A stretch of DNA of 64,000 nucleotides from Bacteroidales bacterium (GTDB lineage: Bacteria > Bacteroidota > Bacteroidia > Bacteroidales > P3), in NCBI GenBank assembly GCA_017962545.1, contig JAGCVD010000014.1, forward strand, positions 39,726-103,725, in the 5' to 3' direction. A program made the translations under genes and the position numbers. The notes beneath the pieces were generated by a model. The model worked only from the letters and a program-made list of their open reading frames with translations. It was not told where the DNA came from and did no database searches. The first letter of the stretch is position 1. The number at the start of each line of letters is the position of its first letter. Shown here in pieces: positions 44,856 through 53,865 of this stretch.

Positions 44856-45414
44856 GGATGAGAGTATTAGGGAAGACACCTTGCTCCAAGGCACCTGTGT
44901 TTGAGATGATGTGTGCGGGGATGCCTCCGACAGTGCAATTGGAGGGGAACGAACTGTTGACCACTGCATTGGCACCGATAGCCACATTGTCACCAACGGT
45001 GATGGGGCCATAGAGTTTGGCACCAGGACCGATATAGACATTGTCGCCGAGGGTGGGGGTGCCGTTGTAGTCGCCGATAGAGGTGGACGGGTGGATACGG
45101 CAGTTGGCGCCGACGCTGGCTGCCGGATTGACAACCACTGTGCCGCGATGCACCAGACAGAGTCCCGGGCCGAAGACATTCTTCGGAATGGTGACGCCAA
45201 GCCGTACCGCCAAGTTGTGGTTCATCACCTCCAGCACCACCCTCGACAGCAGCCGCCAGCGTTGGCAGTTGGTCAGATATTCCAAACGGCGCAGTCTCAG
45301 TTGGAAGCGCAGCTGGTCGATGCGCAGCCAGTTGTATAGGCTCACTCCTTGCAGGCCGTAGGCTGCAATGTCGGCCTTCACATACTGGCGGTATTCTTGA
45401 TGGGAAGCAATCAT
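44848..45414 (-). CDS. Serine O-acetyltransferase-like hexapeptide-repeat protein
   Basis: 188 residues with a helical N-terminal half and a left-handed beta-helix C-terminal half (VVVNPAASVGANCRIHPSTS; LGDNVYIGPGAKLYGPITVG; NVAIGANAVVNSSFPSNCTV). The pattern and the GIPAHIIS ending fit the CysE/serine acetyltransferase superfamily. Members with this N-terminus (EYRQYVKADIAAYG) often occur in Bacteroidetes polysaccharide loci, so the acceptor could be a sugar rather than serine. ATGA overlap with the upstream YkvA-like gene; 8-base overlap with ABC-F. Confidence 0.85.
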
Positions 45415-45770
45415 TGTTTCAGCAGTTTGTCGATCTGTTCCTTGGCCTGACGCTTAATCTCCGGCGTGAGGTGGGTGTTGACGGCCCGCAGCGCCAGCAG
45501 CAGAGCCGTGAGGTCGTCGGTGAAGCCCAGCGCGGGGATAAAGTCAGGAATGAGGTCGGCCGGCAGTATCAGGTATCCGAGGGCGCCGATGATGAAGGTC
45601 TTGGCCTTGACGGGGACATCCTTCGACTGTAGCAGATAGTAGAGCTGCAGGGCAGGGTAGAGCACCTTGGCGCCCACCTGTGCCGCTATGCGACGCACCT
45701 TTTTCCAGAAGCCGTCTTCGTCGTAGTGCCGCTCATACTGTGGCGCCGTCTCCAATGTGAACTTATCCAT
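45411..45770 (-). CDS. YkvA family (DUF1232) protein
   Basis: 119 residues. The DUF1232 core is visible: KTFIIGALGYLILPADLIPD followed by FIPALGFTDDLTALLLALRA. Two hydrophobic helices suggest a small membrane-associated protein. The function of the family is unknown. The ATGA overlap with the acetyltransferase gene suggests coupled translation. Confidence 0.9.
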   Translation of the reverse strand: MDKFTLETAPQYERHYDEDGFWKKVRRIAAQVGAKVLYPALQLYYLLQSKDVPVKAKTFIIGALGYLILPADLIPDFIPALGFTDDLTALLLALRAVNTHLTPEIKRQAKEQIDKLLKQ

Positions 45771-45801
45771 CTCCCAGCTCCTAAACTGTATACAGTAAAC
45801 T

Positions 45802-48054
45802 TTACCCCAGCACCTCCATGATGGCTTTGGCTGCCTTGCGGCCGGCGCCCATGGCGAGGATCACCGTAGCGGCACCGCTGACGGCGTCGCCGCCGGCGAA
45901 GATGTACTTGCGGCTCGTCTGTCCGTTGTCGTCGGCCTTGATGCCGCCCCATGTCTCGCACTCCAATCCAGGCGTGCTGGTGCGGATGAGCGGGTTGGGG
46001 CTGGTGCCGAGGGCGGCGACCACGGTGTCGGCCGCCACATCCACCTCGCTGCCTTCGATGGGCTTGAACGAGCGGCGTCCCTTGGTGTCGGGCTCGCCCA
46101 TCTCCATCTTCACGCAATGTAAGGCGCGGACATAGCCGTCTTCGGTGCCGAGCACCTCGACGGGAGCCGTCTGGAACATGAACTGCACTCCCTCCTCCAT
46201 GGCGTGGTGCACCTCCTCGCGACGGGCGGGCATATCCATCTCGCCGCGACGGTACACCACCGTTACCTCGCTGCCCAGTCGTAGGGCCGTGCGCGCGGCG
46301 TCCATGGCCACATTGCCGCCACCCACCACGATGACTTTCTTACCCAGGTAGATGGGTGTGTCGTATTTCTCGTCGTAGCCGTGCATGAGGTTTGTGCGCG
46401 TCAGTAGCTCGTTGGCGCTGATGACGCCGATGAGGGTCTCGCCCTTCACGCCCATAAACTTGGGCAGGCCGGCGCCCGAGGCGATATAGACGGCGTCGTA
46501 TTCCATGTCGTTCATCAGCTGGTCGATGGTGATACTCTTGCCGATGATGACGTTGGTGCGTATCTCGACGCCCAGACGGCGCAGGTTGTCGATCTCGGGC
46601 TCCACCACCTTCTGCTTGGGCAGACGGAACTCGGGGATGCCGTACACCAGCACGCCACCGGCGTGATGCAGGGCCTCGAACACGGTGACTTGGTAGCCGT
46701 GCTTGGCCAGGTCGCCGGCACAGGTCAGGCCGCTGGGACCGCTGCCGACCACCGCCACCTTGCGGCCGGCAGGGTAGCACTGACTCTGCGGCTTGCTGAC
46801 GGCACGGTGGTTGTCGGCCACGAAGCGCTCCAGGGCGCCGATGGCGATAGGCTCGCCTTTCACACCCATCACGCACGAGCCCTCGCATTGTGTCTCCTGC
46901 GGGCACACGCGGCCGCAGACGGCCGGCAGCGCCGAGTCGTGGCTGATGGTGATATAGGCCTGGTTGAGGTTCTCCTCCTTGATGTCTTGTATGAAGCGCG
47001 GGATGTTGATGCCCACGGGACAGGCCTCCACGCAGCGCGGCTTCTTGCATTGCAGGCAGCGGTGGGCCTCCACGAGGGCCTGGTGCTCGGTGAAGCCGAA
47101 ACTCACCTCGTCAAAGTTCTTGGCTCGCACCTTGGAGTCTTGCTCCTGCGGCTTCTGGCGCTTCTTTGCTTCGGCTAGGGCACTCTCCACAGCCGGCGTT
47201 AGATTGCAGTTGTGGCCGCTCTCAGCAGTGGCGATGCGGTAACGGCGTGCGTCGGGAGTCTTCAGCTTGCGTGCCGCCTCGTCGAAGTCCACCAGGTGGC
47301 CGTCGAACTCGGGACCGTCGACACAGCAGAACTTCACCTCGTCGCCCACCCTCACACGGCAGGCGCCGCACATGCCCGTGCCGTCGACCATCATGCAGTT
47401 CAGGCTCACAATGGTGGGCAGGTTGTATTTCTTCGTGGTTAGGCTGACGAACTTCATCATCGGCAAAGGCCCTATCGCAACACAATGCGAATAGTCTGCG
47501 CCACTTTGGCACAGCTGGTCTACTTTTGCCGTCACCAATCCTTGCTCGCCGTAGGTGCCGTCGTCGGTCATGATATGCAGGTTGTGGCACACGGCACGTA
47601 GCTCGTCCTCGTAGAAGAGCAGGTCCTTCGAGCGGGCGCCGATGATGACGTCCGTCGGGATGCCGTTGCGGAAAGCCCATTTCACCTGCGGGAACACCGG
47701 CGCTATGCCTACGCCGCCGGCCACGAAGAGCAGACGCTTCAACTCGCCGCGCTCATACTTCTCGATGAGCTCGCTGGGACGCCCCAGCGGCCCCACGATG
47801 GTGTAGAGGTCGTCGCCCACATTCATCTGCGCCATCTGGCGCGTGGTGTCGCCCACCACCTGGAACACCAGCACTATCGACTGCCGCTGGTACACGATGT
47901 CACTTATCGTCAACGGGATGCGCTCGCCCGTGGGGTGGGGGATGACGATGACGAACTGGCCGGGTTTGCCGCTGAGCGAAATCCATGGCGCGTGGACTTC
48001 CATCTGGTAAATCTCGTGGCTGTTGAGCAGCCGCTTGCTGAGTATTTCGTACAT
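45802..48054 (-). CDS. NfnA-NfnB type flavoprotein fusion (ferredoxin:NADP+ oxidoreductase / GltD-like)
   Basis: 750 residues combining two proteins that are separate in the characterised Nfn enzymes. Residues 1-280 equal the small subunit: an FAD/NAD reductase fold (LLFVAGGVGIAPVFPQV) and a [2Fe-2S] region with MVDGTGMCGACRV ... KFCCVDGPEFDG, keeping the Asp and the Cys residues seen in that family. Residues 310-750 equal the GltD-like large subunit: CLQCKKPRCVEACPVGI and CGRVCPQETQCEGSC for [4Fe-4S] clusters, VAVVGSGPSGLTCAGDLAKH for FAD and VIVVGGGNVAMDAARTALRL for NADPH. The expected role is electron exchange between NADPH, NADH and ferredoxin, possibly bifurcating. Monocistronic. Confidence 0.9.
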   Translation of the reverse strand: MYEILSKRLLNSHEIYQMEVHAPWISLSGKPGQFVIVIPHPTGERIPLTISDIVYQRQSIVLVFQVVGDTTRQMAQMNVGDDLYTIVGPLGRPSELIEKYERGELKRLLFVAGGVGIAPVFPQVKWAFRNGIPTDVIIGARSKDLLFYEDELRAVCHNLHIMTDDGTYGEQGLVTAKVDQLCQSGADYSHCVAIGPLPMMKFVSLTTKKYNLPTIVSLNCMMVDGTGMCGACRVRVGDEVKFCCVDGPEFDGHLVDFDEAARKLKTPDARRYRIATAESGHNCNLTPAVESALAEAKKRQKPQEQDSKVRAKNFDEVSFGFTEHQALVEAHRCLQCKKPRCVEACPVGINIPRFIQDIKEENLNQAYITISHDSALPAVCGRVCPQETQCEGSCVMGVKGEPIAIGALERFVADNHRAVSKPQSQCYPAGRKVAVVGSGPSGLTCAGDLAKHGYQVTVFEALHHAGGVLVYGIPEFRLPKQKVVEPEIDNLRRLGVEIRTNVIIGKSITIDQLMNDMEYDAVYIASGAGLPKFMGVKGETLIGVISANELLTRTNLMHGYDEKYDTPIYLGKKVIVVGGGNVAMDAARTALRLGSEVTVVYRRGEMDMPARREEVHHAMEEGVQFMFQTAPVEVLGTEDGYVRALHCVKMEMGEPDTKGRRSFKPIEGSEVDVAADTVVAALGTSPNPLIRTSTPGLECETWGGIKADDNGQTSRKYIFAGGDAVSGAATVILAMGAGRKAAKAIMEVLG

Positions 48055-48130
48055 GGTATCGGTAATCTTGAACCCTTTGTTAACGCAAAAAAATATATAT
48101 TATTGCATCCTTGTAAAAATGACGCCGCCA

Positions 48131-48170
48131 TCAATAAAATGCCCCTGTATGGCAATTCCATGCAGGGGCA
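48131..48170 (-). terminator. Rho-independent terminator of gcvH
   Basis: A 13-bp stem (48140-48152, 48158-48170; one wobble) with loop CAATT is followed on the minus strand by TTTTATTGA. It lies 27 bases after the gcvH stop. Confidence 0.75.
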
Positions 48171-48197
48171 CTTGTTGTCCGGTGAACGGGACGTTCC

Positions 48198-48575
48198 TTA
48201 GGCACCGATCTTGGCCTTGTAGGCCTCGGCATCCATCAGGCCGTCGATGTCGCCCATGTTGGCGGGCTTCACCTTGATGATCCAGCCGTTGCCGTAAGGA
48301 TCGGCGTTGATGGCGCTGGCATCCTCGAGGGCGGTGTTGAACTCCACCACCTCGCCCTTCACGGGCATCAGCAGGTCGGCCACAGTCTTTACGGCCTCAA
48401 CCGAACCGAAAGCCTCGCCGGCCTCGATGGTCTCACCCTCGCAGGTGACGTCAACAAACACGATGTCGCCCAACTCGTGCTGAGCGTAATCGGTGATACC
48501 AACGAAAGCAAATTCGCCTTCTACACGCACCCATTCGTCATCCTGGGTGTACTTCAGATTTGCAGGAATGTTCAT
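48198..48575 (-). CDS. gcvH: Glycine cleavage system H protein
   Basis: 125-residue lipoyl carrier of the glycine cleavage complex, which shuttles the aminomethyl group between the P, T and L proteins. The lipoylated lysine is in [32 protein letters not shown] is the usual start, which decides for the ATG at 48575. The other components (gcvP, gcvT) are not in the window. It has a probable promoter -7 box upstream and a terminator downstream, so it is a single-gene unit. Confidence 0.95.
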   Translation of the reverse strand: MNIPANLKYTQDDEWVRVEGEFAFVGITDYAQHELGDIVFVDVTCEGETIEAGEAFGSVEAVKTVADLLMPVKGEVVEFNTALEDASAINADPYGNGWIIKVKPANMGDIDGLMDAEAYKAKIGA

Positions 48576-48621
48576 AATTCTTATATTGTTAAATGTATTT
48601 TTGTTTCCTTTATCGACGGTG

Positions 48622-48629
48622 CAAAAATA
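48622..48629 (-). promoter_or_regulatory. Putative -7 box of gcvH
   Basis: The minus strand reads TATTTTTG, fitting TAnnTTTG, 46 bases before the gcvH start. No -33 TTTG is found at the right distance. Confidence 0.5.
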
Positions 48630-48657
48630 CAAAAAAATATTCATTCCGTTACTTTTT

Positions 48658-48689
48658 TTTGAACAAATGACGAAAATTGTGTATTTTTG
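48658..48689 (+). promoter_or_regulatory. Bacteroidetes-type promoter of rho
   Basis: TTTG at 48658-48661, 20-base spacer, then TATTTTTG at 48682-48689. It leaves a leader of about 105 bases before the rho ATG, long enough for autoregulation by Rho, a common feature of rho genes. It is back to back with the gcvH -7 box. Confidence 0.7.
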
Positions 48690-48802
48690 CATCGTCAAAC
48701 TTCAATGACGGTAGGCGTCTGCATAACGCCGAAGCCGTTGAAATCCAGAAAAATATTACAGATTAACAGCAAAGTTGCTTTGCAGCCTATAAACTAATTT
48801 TT

Positions 48803-50647
48803 ATGTTCAACATCACCGAACTGGAAAACAAAGCCCATATCGAGCTTATCGATATCGCCAAACAAATGGGCATCAACCGTGCCTCGCACTTGGAACAGAA
48901 AGAGCTCATCTACCGCATCCTCGACCACCAGGCCGCCCATCCCGAGCGAGAGCAGAACCCCGCCAAAGAAACGAAAAACAACGAGAAAGCCGACAATGGC
49001 GAGCGTAAGGCCGATGGCGGCAACCGCCGCCGCCAGCACCTGAAACCCCAACTGTTGGCCGAGTCGACCGTGAAGTCCGACCGAAGGAAAGAGGTCGAAA
49101 AGCAGGCTCCGGCTCCGGCGCCCATCGCCATGCCCGAAGTCCCTGAGGTGCCCACCGTGCCCGAGGTCCTCTCGCCCGACGGCCGCTTCCTCCTGCGCAA
49201 CACCCCTGCCGAGCAGCCTGCCGCGAAAGAAACACCGACTTTAAAGGAAACACCGACTTCCCAGGAAACTCCGAACTCCGCACTCCCTGGTGAGCCCCGC
49301 GAGCTTGTCGAGCGAACGCCGACCTCCCAAGAACCTGCCAAGCGCAAGCGCGGCCGTCCTAAGAAAAATCCGACTCCGCAACCCGAACAGCCTCAATCCA
49401 AGCCCGAGCAGCCTCAACCTAAGCCCGAGCAGCCTCAACCCAAGCCCGAGCAGCCTCAACCCAAGCTCGAGCAGGAAACTCCGAACTCGAAGGAAACTCC
49501 GACCTCCCGCAAGCCCTACGCCTTCGAGACCGAGGGCGTCATCGAGGCCGAGGGCGTCCTCGAGATGGTGCCCGACGGCTACGGCTTCCTCCGCTCGTCC
49601 GACTACAACTACCTCTCTTCGCCCGACGACATCTACATCAGCCCCCAGCAGATACGCAACTACGGTCTCAAGACCGGCGACACCCTCCGCGGCACCGTGC
49701 GTCCGCCGCGTGAAGGCGACAAATTCTTCCCCATGGTGAAGATACTCGAAATCAACGGCCTCGCGCCCGACCGCATCCGTGACCGCATCCCCTTCGAGAG
49801 TCTCACGCCGCTCTTCCCCGACCAGAAATTCAAACTCACAGGCCATCCGCAGGAGACCCTCTCCACGCGCATCATTGACCTCTTCACACCCATAGGAAAA
49901 GGCCAGCGCGGCCTCATCGTGGCACAGCCCAAGACAGGTAAGACCACCCTCCTCAAAGAAGTCGCCAACGCCATCGCCTACAACCACCCCGAGGTCTACC
50001 TCATGGTGCTCCTCATCGACGAGCGCCCCGAAGAGGTCACCGACATGCAGCGCAGCGTCAAAGCCGAGGTTATAGCTTCCACCTTCGACGAGCCCGCCGA
50101 CCGTCACGTGCGCATCGCCAACATCGTCCTCGAGAAAGCCAAGCGCCTCACCGAGTGCGGCCACGACGTCATGATAGTCCTCGACAGCATCACCCGTCTC
50201 GCTCGCGCCTATAACACCGTGCAGCCGGCCTCTGGTAAAGTCCTCTCCGGCGGCGTCGAGGCCAACGCCCTGCAGAAGCCCAAACGCTTCTTCGGCGCAG
50301 CACGCAACATTGAGGGCGGCGGCTCCCTCACCATCATCGCCACAGCCCTCACCGAGACAGGTTCCAAGATGGACGACGTCATCTTCGAGGAATTCAAGGG
50401 CACCGGCAACATGGAGCTCCAGCTCGACCGTAAACTCTCCAACCGCCGTCTCTATCCCGCCATCGACCTCGCCGCCTCCAGCACACGCCGCGACGACCTC
50501 CTGGTGCGTCCCGACCTGCTGGCCCGCAGCGTCGTCCTGCGCAACCACCTCTCTGACCTCACTCCCGTCGAGGCCATGGAGTTCCTCCAGAAGCAGATCA
50601 CCCGCACCCACGACAACGAGGAATTCCTCTACACGATGGACAAATAG
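48803..50647 (+). CDS. rho: Transcription termination factor Rho with long low-complexity insert
   Basis: 614-residue hexameric RNA helicase ending untranslated transcription. N-terminal domain: [23 protein letters not shown]-binding cold-shock-like fold: [20 protein letters not shown]. ATPase: Walker [19 protein letters not shown], Walker [19 protein letters not shown]-loop regions [18 protein letters not shown] and [16 protein letters not shown]. Between about residues 45 and 245 lies a polar, Pro/Glu/Lys/Thr-rich insert with KRKRGRPKK (AT-hook-like) and four PEQPQPK repeats. Inserts here are common in Bacteroidetes Rho, but parts of this one resemble nearby intergenic repeats. A perfect terminator follows the gene. 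Confidence 0.96.
   Translation: MFNITELENKAHIELIDIAKQMGINRASHLEQKELIYRILDHQAAHPEREQNPAKETKNNEKADNGERKADGGNRRRQHLKPQLLAESTVKSDRRKEVEKQAPAPAPIAMPEVPEVPTVPEVLSPDGRFLLRNTPAEQPAAKETPTLKETPTSQETPNSALPGEPRELVERTPTSQEPAKRKRGRPKKNPTPQPEQPQSKPEQPQPKPEQPQPKPEQPQPKLEQETPNSKETPTSRKPYAFETEGVIEAEGVLEMVPDGYGFLRSSDYNYLSSPDDIYISPQQIRNYGLKTGDTLRGTVRPPREGDKFFPMVKILEINGLAPDRIRDRIPFESLTPLFPDQKFKLTGHPQETLSTRIIDLFTPIGKGQRGLIVAQPKTGKTTLLKEVANAIAYNHPEVYLMVLLIDERPEEVTDMQRSVKAEVIASTFDEPADRHVRIANIVLEKAKRLTECGHDVMIVLDSITRLARAYNTVQPASGKVLSGGVEANALQKPKRFFGAARNIEGGGSLTIIATALTETGSKMDDVIFEEFKGTGNMELQLDRKLSNRRLYPAIDLAASSTRRDDLLVRPDLLARSVVLRNHLSDLTPVEAMEFLQKQITRTHDNEEFLYTMDK
49382..49474. repeat. 21-bp tandem repeat in rho (x4, plus part)
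   Basis: Four units starting at 49382, 49403, 49424 and 49445 encode PEQPQ-S/P-K; a partial fifth begins with CTCGAGCAG. The last two full units are identical in sequence, so expansion is recent or homogenised. Confidence 0.9.
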
Positions 50648-50677
50648 GCCGCCCGCCATCAGTGCCCGTGACCGAAC

Positions 50678-50713
50678 ACACAAAAAGGCTCTCATCGGAG
50701 AGCCTTTTTGTGT
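50678..50713 (+). terminator. Rho-independent terminator of rho
   Basis: A perfect 16-bp stem (50678-50693, 50698-50713) with the loop ATCG; the 3' arm contains TTTTT. It lies 30 bases after the rho stop codon. Confidence 0.9.
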
Positions 50714-50890
50714 AGTCGCTGAGTCACTAAGTCCCTAAGTCTGTAAGTTCGTAAGTCCTCCACTCTGTCTGCTGAGGCCCGCGAGCCTGACGAGCGAACT
50801 GCCAACTGCCAATTGTCACTTTTAACATATCTTAACTCTAACGGCTATAATACTGTCCGCCCAGCGGGTGGTGTAGTGAGAGACGGATGG

Positions 50891-50933
50891 GCAATAAAAA
50901 ATCCTCCGCTTGAGTGTGCTCAGGCGGAGGATT
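50891..50933 (-). terminator. Rho-independent terminator of the M16 peptidase gene
   Basis: Arms 50900-50914 and 50919-50933 pair over 15 positions with one mismatch around the loop TGTG. On the minus strand the stem is followed by TTTTATTGC, and it lies 23 bases after the stop codon. Confidence 0.85.
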
Positions 50934-50955
50934 GATTTTTGATAACTCGTTAGAA

Positions 50956-53826
50956 TTAATACTTGATCATGTCTTTGTATTTGATCTCTTGCACTTTGCC
51001 GTATTGGCCGAGGGCCTTGAGGTCGATTTTCTTGGCGTTGCCGCTGATGAAGATGACCATGGGACGGCCTTCGACGTATTTCTTGTGGAATGCCTGCAGG
51101 TCTTCGTATTTCATGCGGCTGATCTCCTCGGTGACCTCACGACGGTTGTCGTAGTCAATCTTCTCCTCTTCTACCAGGTAGCGGTAGTTGCTGGGGAAGG
51201 AGCGGAAGGTCATATAGTTGGAGTTGCGGACGGAGATGAGGTAGTCCTGGGCGCCAGCGAACTTGCTCTCGCGGTCGGGGAAGGTGACCATGAGGTCGCG
51301 CATGGCGGCGATGGCGTCCTCGGTCTTGTCGCACTGTGTGCCCACGAAGCCATAGTAGTGGCTGGGGGTGCGGTTGAAACGGTCGTAACGGAAGTTGCCG
51401 TAGGTGCTGTAGGCCAGCGAGCGCATCTCGCGGATCTCCTGGAAGAAGATGCCGGCCATGCTGCCGCTCATGTATTCGTTGAACATGGCGCAGGCGGCGC
51501 GGTCGGCCTTGTAGTCGAATTTGCCGCAGGGGATGCGGAGGTCGATGTCGCTCTTGAGGAATTTCTTGTTGGAGCAGTAGTAGACGGCGCCCTCGTCGAA
51601 GGCGCGGGGCTGGCGCACACGCTTGGGCATCACGGTGACATTGTCGCGCACGAGGTTGTTCTTGCGCAGCAGGTCGGCGACTTTCTTGGGGTCGCTGTTG
51701 CCGACGTAGGTGACGTAGCCGTCGCGGCCGAAGAGGTTGTCGATCAAGGCCACCAACTCTTCGCCTTTCATCTTCTTAATCTCCTTGATGGTGGCGTGGT
51801 TGATGTAATCGGAACTGTCGCCATAGAGCACATACTCGTAGAGTGCCGAGGTCCAGGTGCTGGCATTGTTCTTGTCGTCTTTCTTGGAGGCTTCGAGCTG
51901 CTCCACGAGGTTCTTAATCTGCTGCGGGTCATGGCGCGGGTTGTTGAGCTTGAGCATGGCCAACTCGAGGATCTTCTCCATGTTCTCTTCGGGGCCGGAG
52001 ATGCTGAAGTAGCTGTAGTCGCTACCGGAATACAGGGAGAACGAGCCACCGAGGCAATCCATCTCGATGCGGTATTGCTCGGGGGTCATGTCACCGGCGC
52101 CGATATTGGAGAAGTAGGTCATGGCCTGGTCGATGTTGTGGTTGTCGAACGAGCCGTAGTGGTAGGAGATGTTGAGACTGAAGAGGTCGTTCTTGGGATT
52201 CTTGGAGGCGTAGAGGGTGCAGTGTTTGCTGACGGGCACCGTCTGGACAATCTCTTTGTAGTTGAGCACCTGCGGCTCGATGTCTTTCACTTGGCGGTCG
52301 GCGATATGCTGTGCGAACTCGGTCTTCTCGCCTTGGTTCTGAGCCTCGAGGTGATCCCAGTCGGGCTTGATGGTCTCGCCCTTCTTGGGGAAGCCCATGG
52401 AGGAGCGCACGATGGTGCAGTGGTTGCGGTCGTAGTATTTGGAGGCGATCTTCATGATGTCCTCGCGGGTGATGTTCATCAGGCGCTCGTTGTCTTTGAT
52501 CCACTCCTCGTAGCTCGAGCCCATAAGTTCTAGGCTCTGGAGCAGTTCGGCGATGCTGCTGTAGCTTTCGAGCATGCGTTTGCGGCTGATGAGGTCGTTC
52601 ATCTTGATGCTCTCGAGCAGTTTGTCGCTGAAGCGGCCTTCCTTGACGCTGTCGATGGCGCCCCAGATGAGGTCTTCGGCGGCCTCGAATTTCTGACCGA
52701 CGAGCTTCGGGGCGTAGAGTATGACGTTGGTGCCGGCATCCTGCAGTGAGAAGGGCATGAGCTGACTGACCAGTATTTTGCCTTCGGTGGTCAGCTCGTC
52801 GAGGCGGCCGTTGCCGCCGCTGATGATGCTGCTCATCACGTCGAGGGGCAGCTTGTCGGGGTCGTTCTCCTTGACACCGGGCAGCACGATGAGACCGATC
52901 TTGATGGGGGTTTGCTTGACGTTCTTCACCACCTGGCTCTCGAACTTGGGCAGGTTGTAGGTGGGCTGTGTGGCAGGCTCACCCTTTGGCCAGATGCTGA
53001 AGTATTTCTCGGCCATCTTCTTGGCTTCGGCGGTGTTGAAGTCGCCCACGAGGATGAGGGTCATGTTGGAGGCCACATAGTATTTGTCGTAGAAGCGCTT
53101 CATGGCGCTGGGTTGCGGGTTCTTCAGGTGCTCGTCGAGGCCTATGACGTCGCGGCTGTAGGGGTGGTCGCCGAAGCTCTCGGTGAAGAGGTTGCGGATG
53201 AAGGTGTACATCTGCTCGTTGTTGGCGATGTTGCGCTCCTCGTAGACGGCTTCCAACTCGCCCTGGAAGAGGCGGTAGACGGGGTTGCGGAAACGCTCGG
53301 CGTAGACCTCCATCCAGTTCTCCAGCTGGTTGCTGGGCAGGGTGTTGTAGTAGACGGTGTAGTCGTAGCTGGTGCCGGCGTTGAGGCCCGTGCAGCCCAT
53401 CTGCTGCAGGATGGCGTCGGTCTCGTTGGGGATGGCGTACTTGCTGGCCGCGATGTTCAGGCGGTTGATTTCGAGCTGCAGCTGGTGGCGCTTCTCGGCA
53501 TCCTTGGTGGCCTGGATCTGGTCGTAGAGGTCGCTGATGCTGTCGAGGTAAGGCTTCTCGGCGGCCCAGTCGGTGGTGCCGATGCGGTCGGTGCCCTTGA
53601 ACATGATGTGCTCGAAGTAGTGGGCCACGCCTGTGGCGTTGGGGTCTTCGTTCTTCGAGCCGGCGTGCACGACGACGGAGCCGTAGATCTTCGGCTGGTC
53701 GTGGCTCTCGCAAAGGATGACCTTCAGGCCGTTGGAGAGGTGGAAGGTCTCCACCTTCAGTTTGTCCTGTGCCGTTGCGGCGAAGACAAACAAAACGGCA
53801 GTAATAAACAGAAATGTCTTTTTCAT
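50956..53826 (-). CDS. M16 family zinc peptidase (pitrilysin-like, two halves)
   Basis: 956 residues with a signal peptide (MKKTFLFITAVLFVFAATAQ), so periplasmic or outer-membrane associated. The first half has the inverted zinc motif HYFEH in GVAHYFEHIMFKGTDRIG and the downstream Glu in EAVYEERNIANNEQM. The second half repeats the fold without the motif (the NISYHYGSFDNHNIDQ region), as is normal for the non-catalytic half. M16 enzymes form a clamshell that degrades peptides; the substrate is unknown. It is separated from glyS by a 34-base gap with the TAGTTAAG-type 20-mer. Confidence 0.93.
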   Translation of the reverse strand: MKKTFLFITAVLFVFAATAQDKLKVETFHLSNGLKVILCESHDQPKIYGSVVVHAGSKNEDPNATGVAHYFEHIMFKGTDRIGTTDWAAEKPYLDSISDLYDQIQATKDAEKRHQLQLEINRLNIAASKYAIPNETDAILQQMGCTGLNAGTSYDYTVYYNTLPSNQLENWMEVYAERFRNPVYRLFQGELEAVYEERNIANNEQMYTFIRNLFTESFGDHPYSRDVIGLDEHLKNPQPSAMKRFYDKYYVASNMTLILVGDFNTAEAKKMAEKYFSIWPKGEPATQPTYNLPKFESQVVKNVKQTPIKIGLIVLPGVKENDPDKLPLDVMSSIISGGNGRLDELTTEGKILVSQLMPFSLQDAGTNVILYAPKLVGQKFEAAEDLIWGAIDSVKEGRFSDKLLESIKMNDLISRKRMLESYSSIAELLQSLELMGSSYEEWIKDNERLMNITREDIMKIASKYYDRNHCTIVRSSMGFPKKGETIKPDWDHLEAQNQGEKTEFAQHIADRQVKDIEPQVLNYKEIVQTVPVSKHCTLYASKNPKNDLFSLNISYHYGSFDNHNIDQAMTYFSNIGAGDMTPEQYRIEMDCLGGSFSLYSGSDYSYFSISGPEENMEKILELAMLKLNNPRHDPQQIKNLVEQLEASKKDDKNNASTWTSALYEYVLYGDSSDYINHATIKEIKKMKGEELVALIDNLFGRDGYVTYVGNSDPKKVADLLRKNNLVRDNVTVMPKRVRQPRAFDEGAVYYCSNKKFLKSDIDLRIPCGKFDYKADRAACAMFNEYMSGSMAGIFFQEIREMRSLAYSTYGNFRYDRFNRTPSHYYGFVGTQCDKTEDAIAAMRDLMVTFPDRESKFAGAQDYLISVRNSNYMTFRSFPSNYRYLVEEEKIDYDNRREVTEEISRMKYEDLQAFHKKYVEGRPMVIFISGNAKKIDLKALGQYGKVQEIKYKDMIKY

Positions 53827-53845
53827 ATAAATGTTATTAGGTATT

Positions 53846-53865
53846 GTCTTAACTACTTAACTACT
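53846..53865. repeat. Copy of the 20-mer GTCTTAACTACTTAACTACT
   Basis: Identical to 16232-16251. It lies in the gap between the glyS stop and the M16 start and runs 5 bases into the end of glyS. Confidence 0.85.

Larger units (their letters stand above)
50648..50955. other. 308-base gap between rho and the M16 peptidase gene
   Basis: Contains two terminators (one per flanking gene), an array of AGTCACTA/AGTCCCTA/AGTCTGTA-like 8-base units (50722-50757), and a GC-rich CGAGCGAA-type block (50778-50799) that matches 20 of 22 bases of 49296-49317 inside rho. No open reading frame of merit. Confidence 0.8.

Noticed and set aside
44856-45200. N-terminal extension of the ABC-F protein by 115 residues
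   Set aside because: The extension is antisense-like Ser/Pro-rich sequence read out of frame from the acetyltransferase gene; MADALLTVENLTKSFG at 44855 is the normal start.
50914-52533. A 539-residue open frame antisense to the M16 peptidase
   Set aside because: Val/Leu/Ala/Asp/Gly/His-rich mirror-image composition without any domain; the M16 gene with HYFEH is clear.
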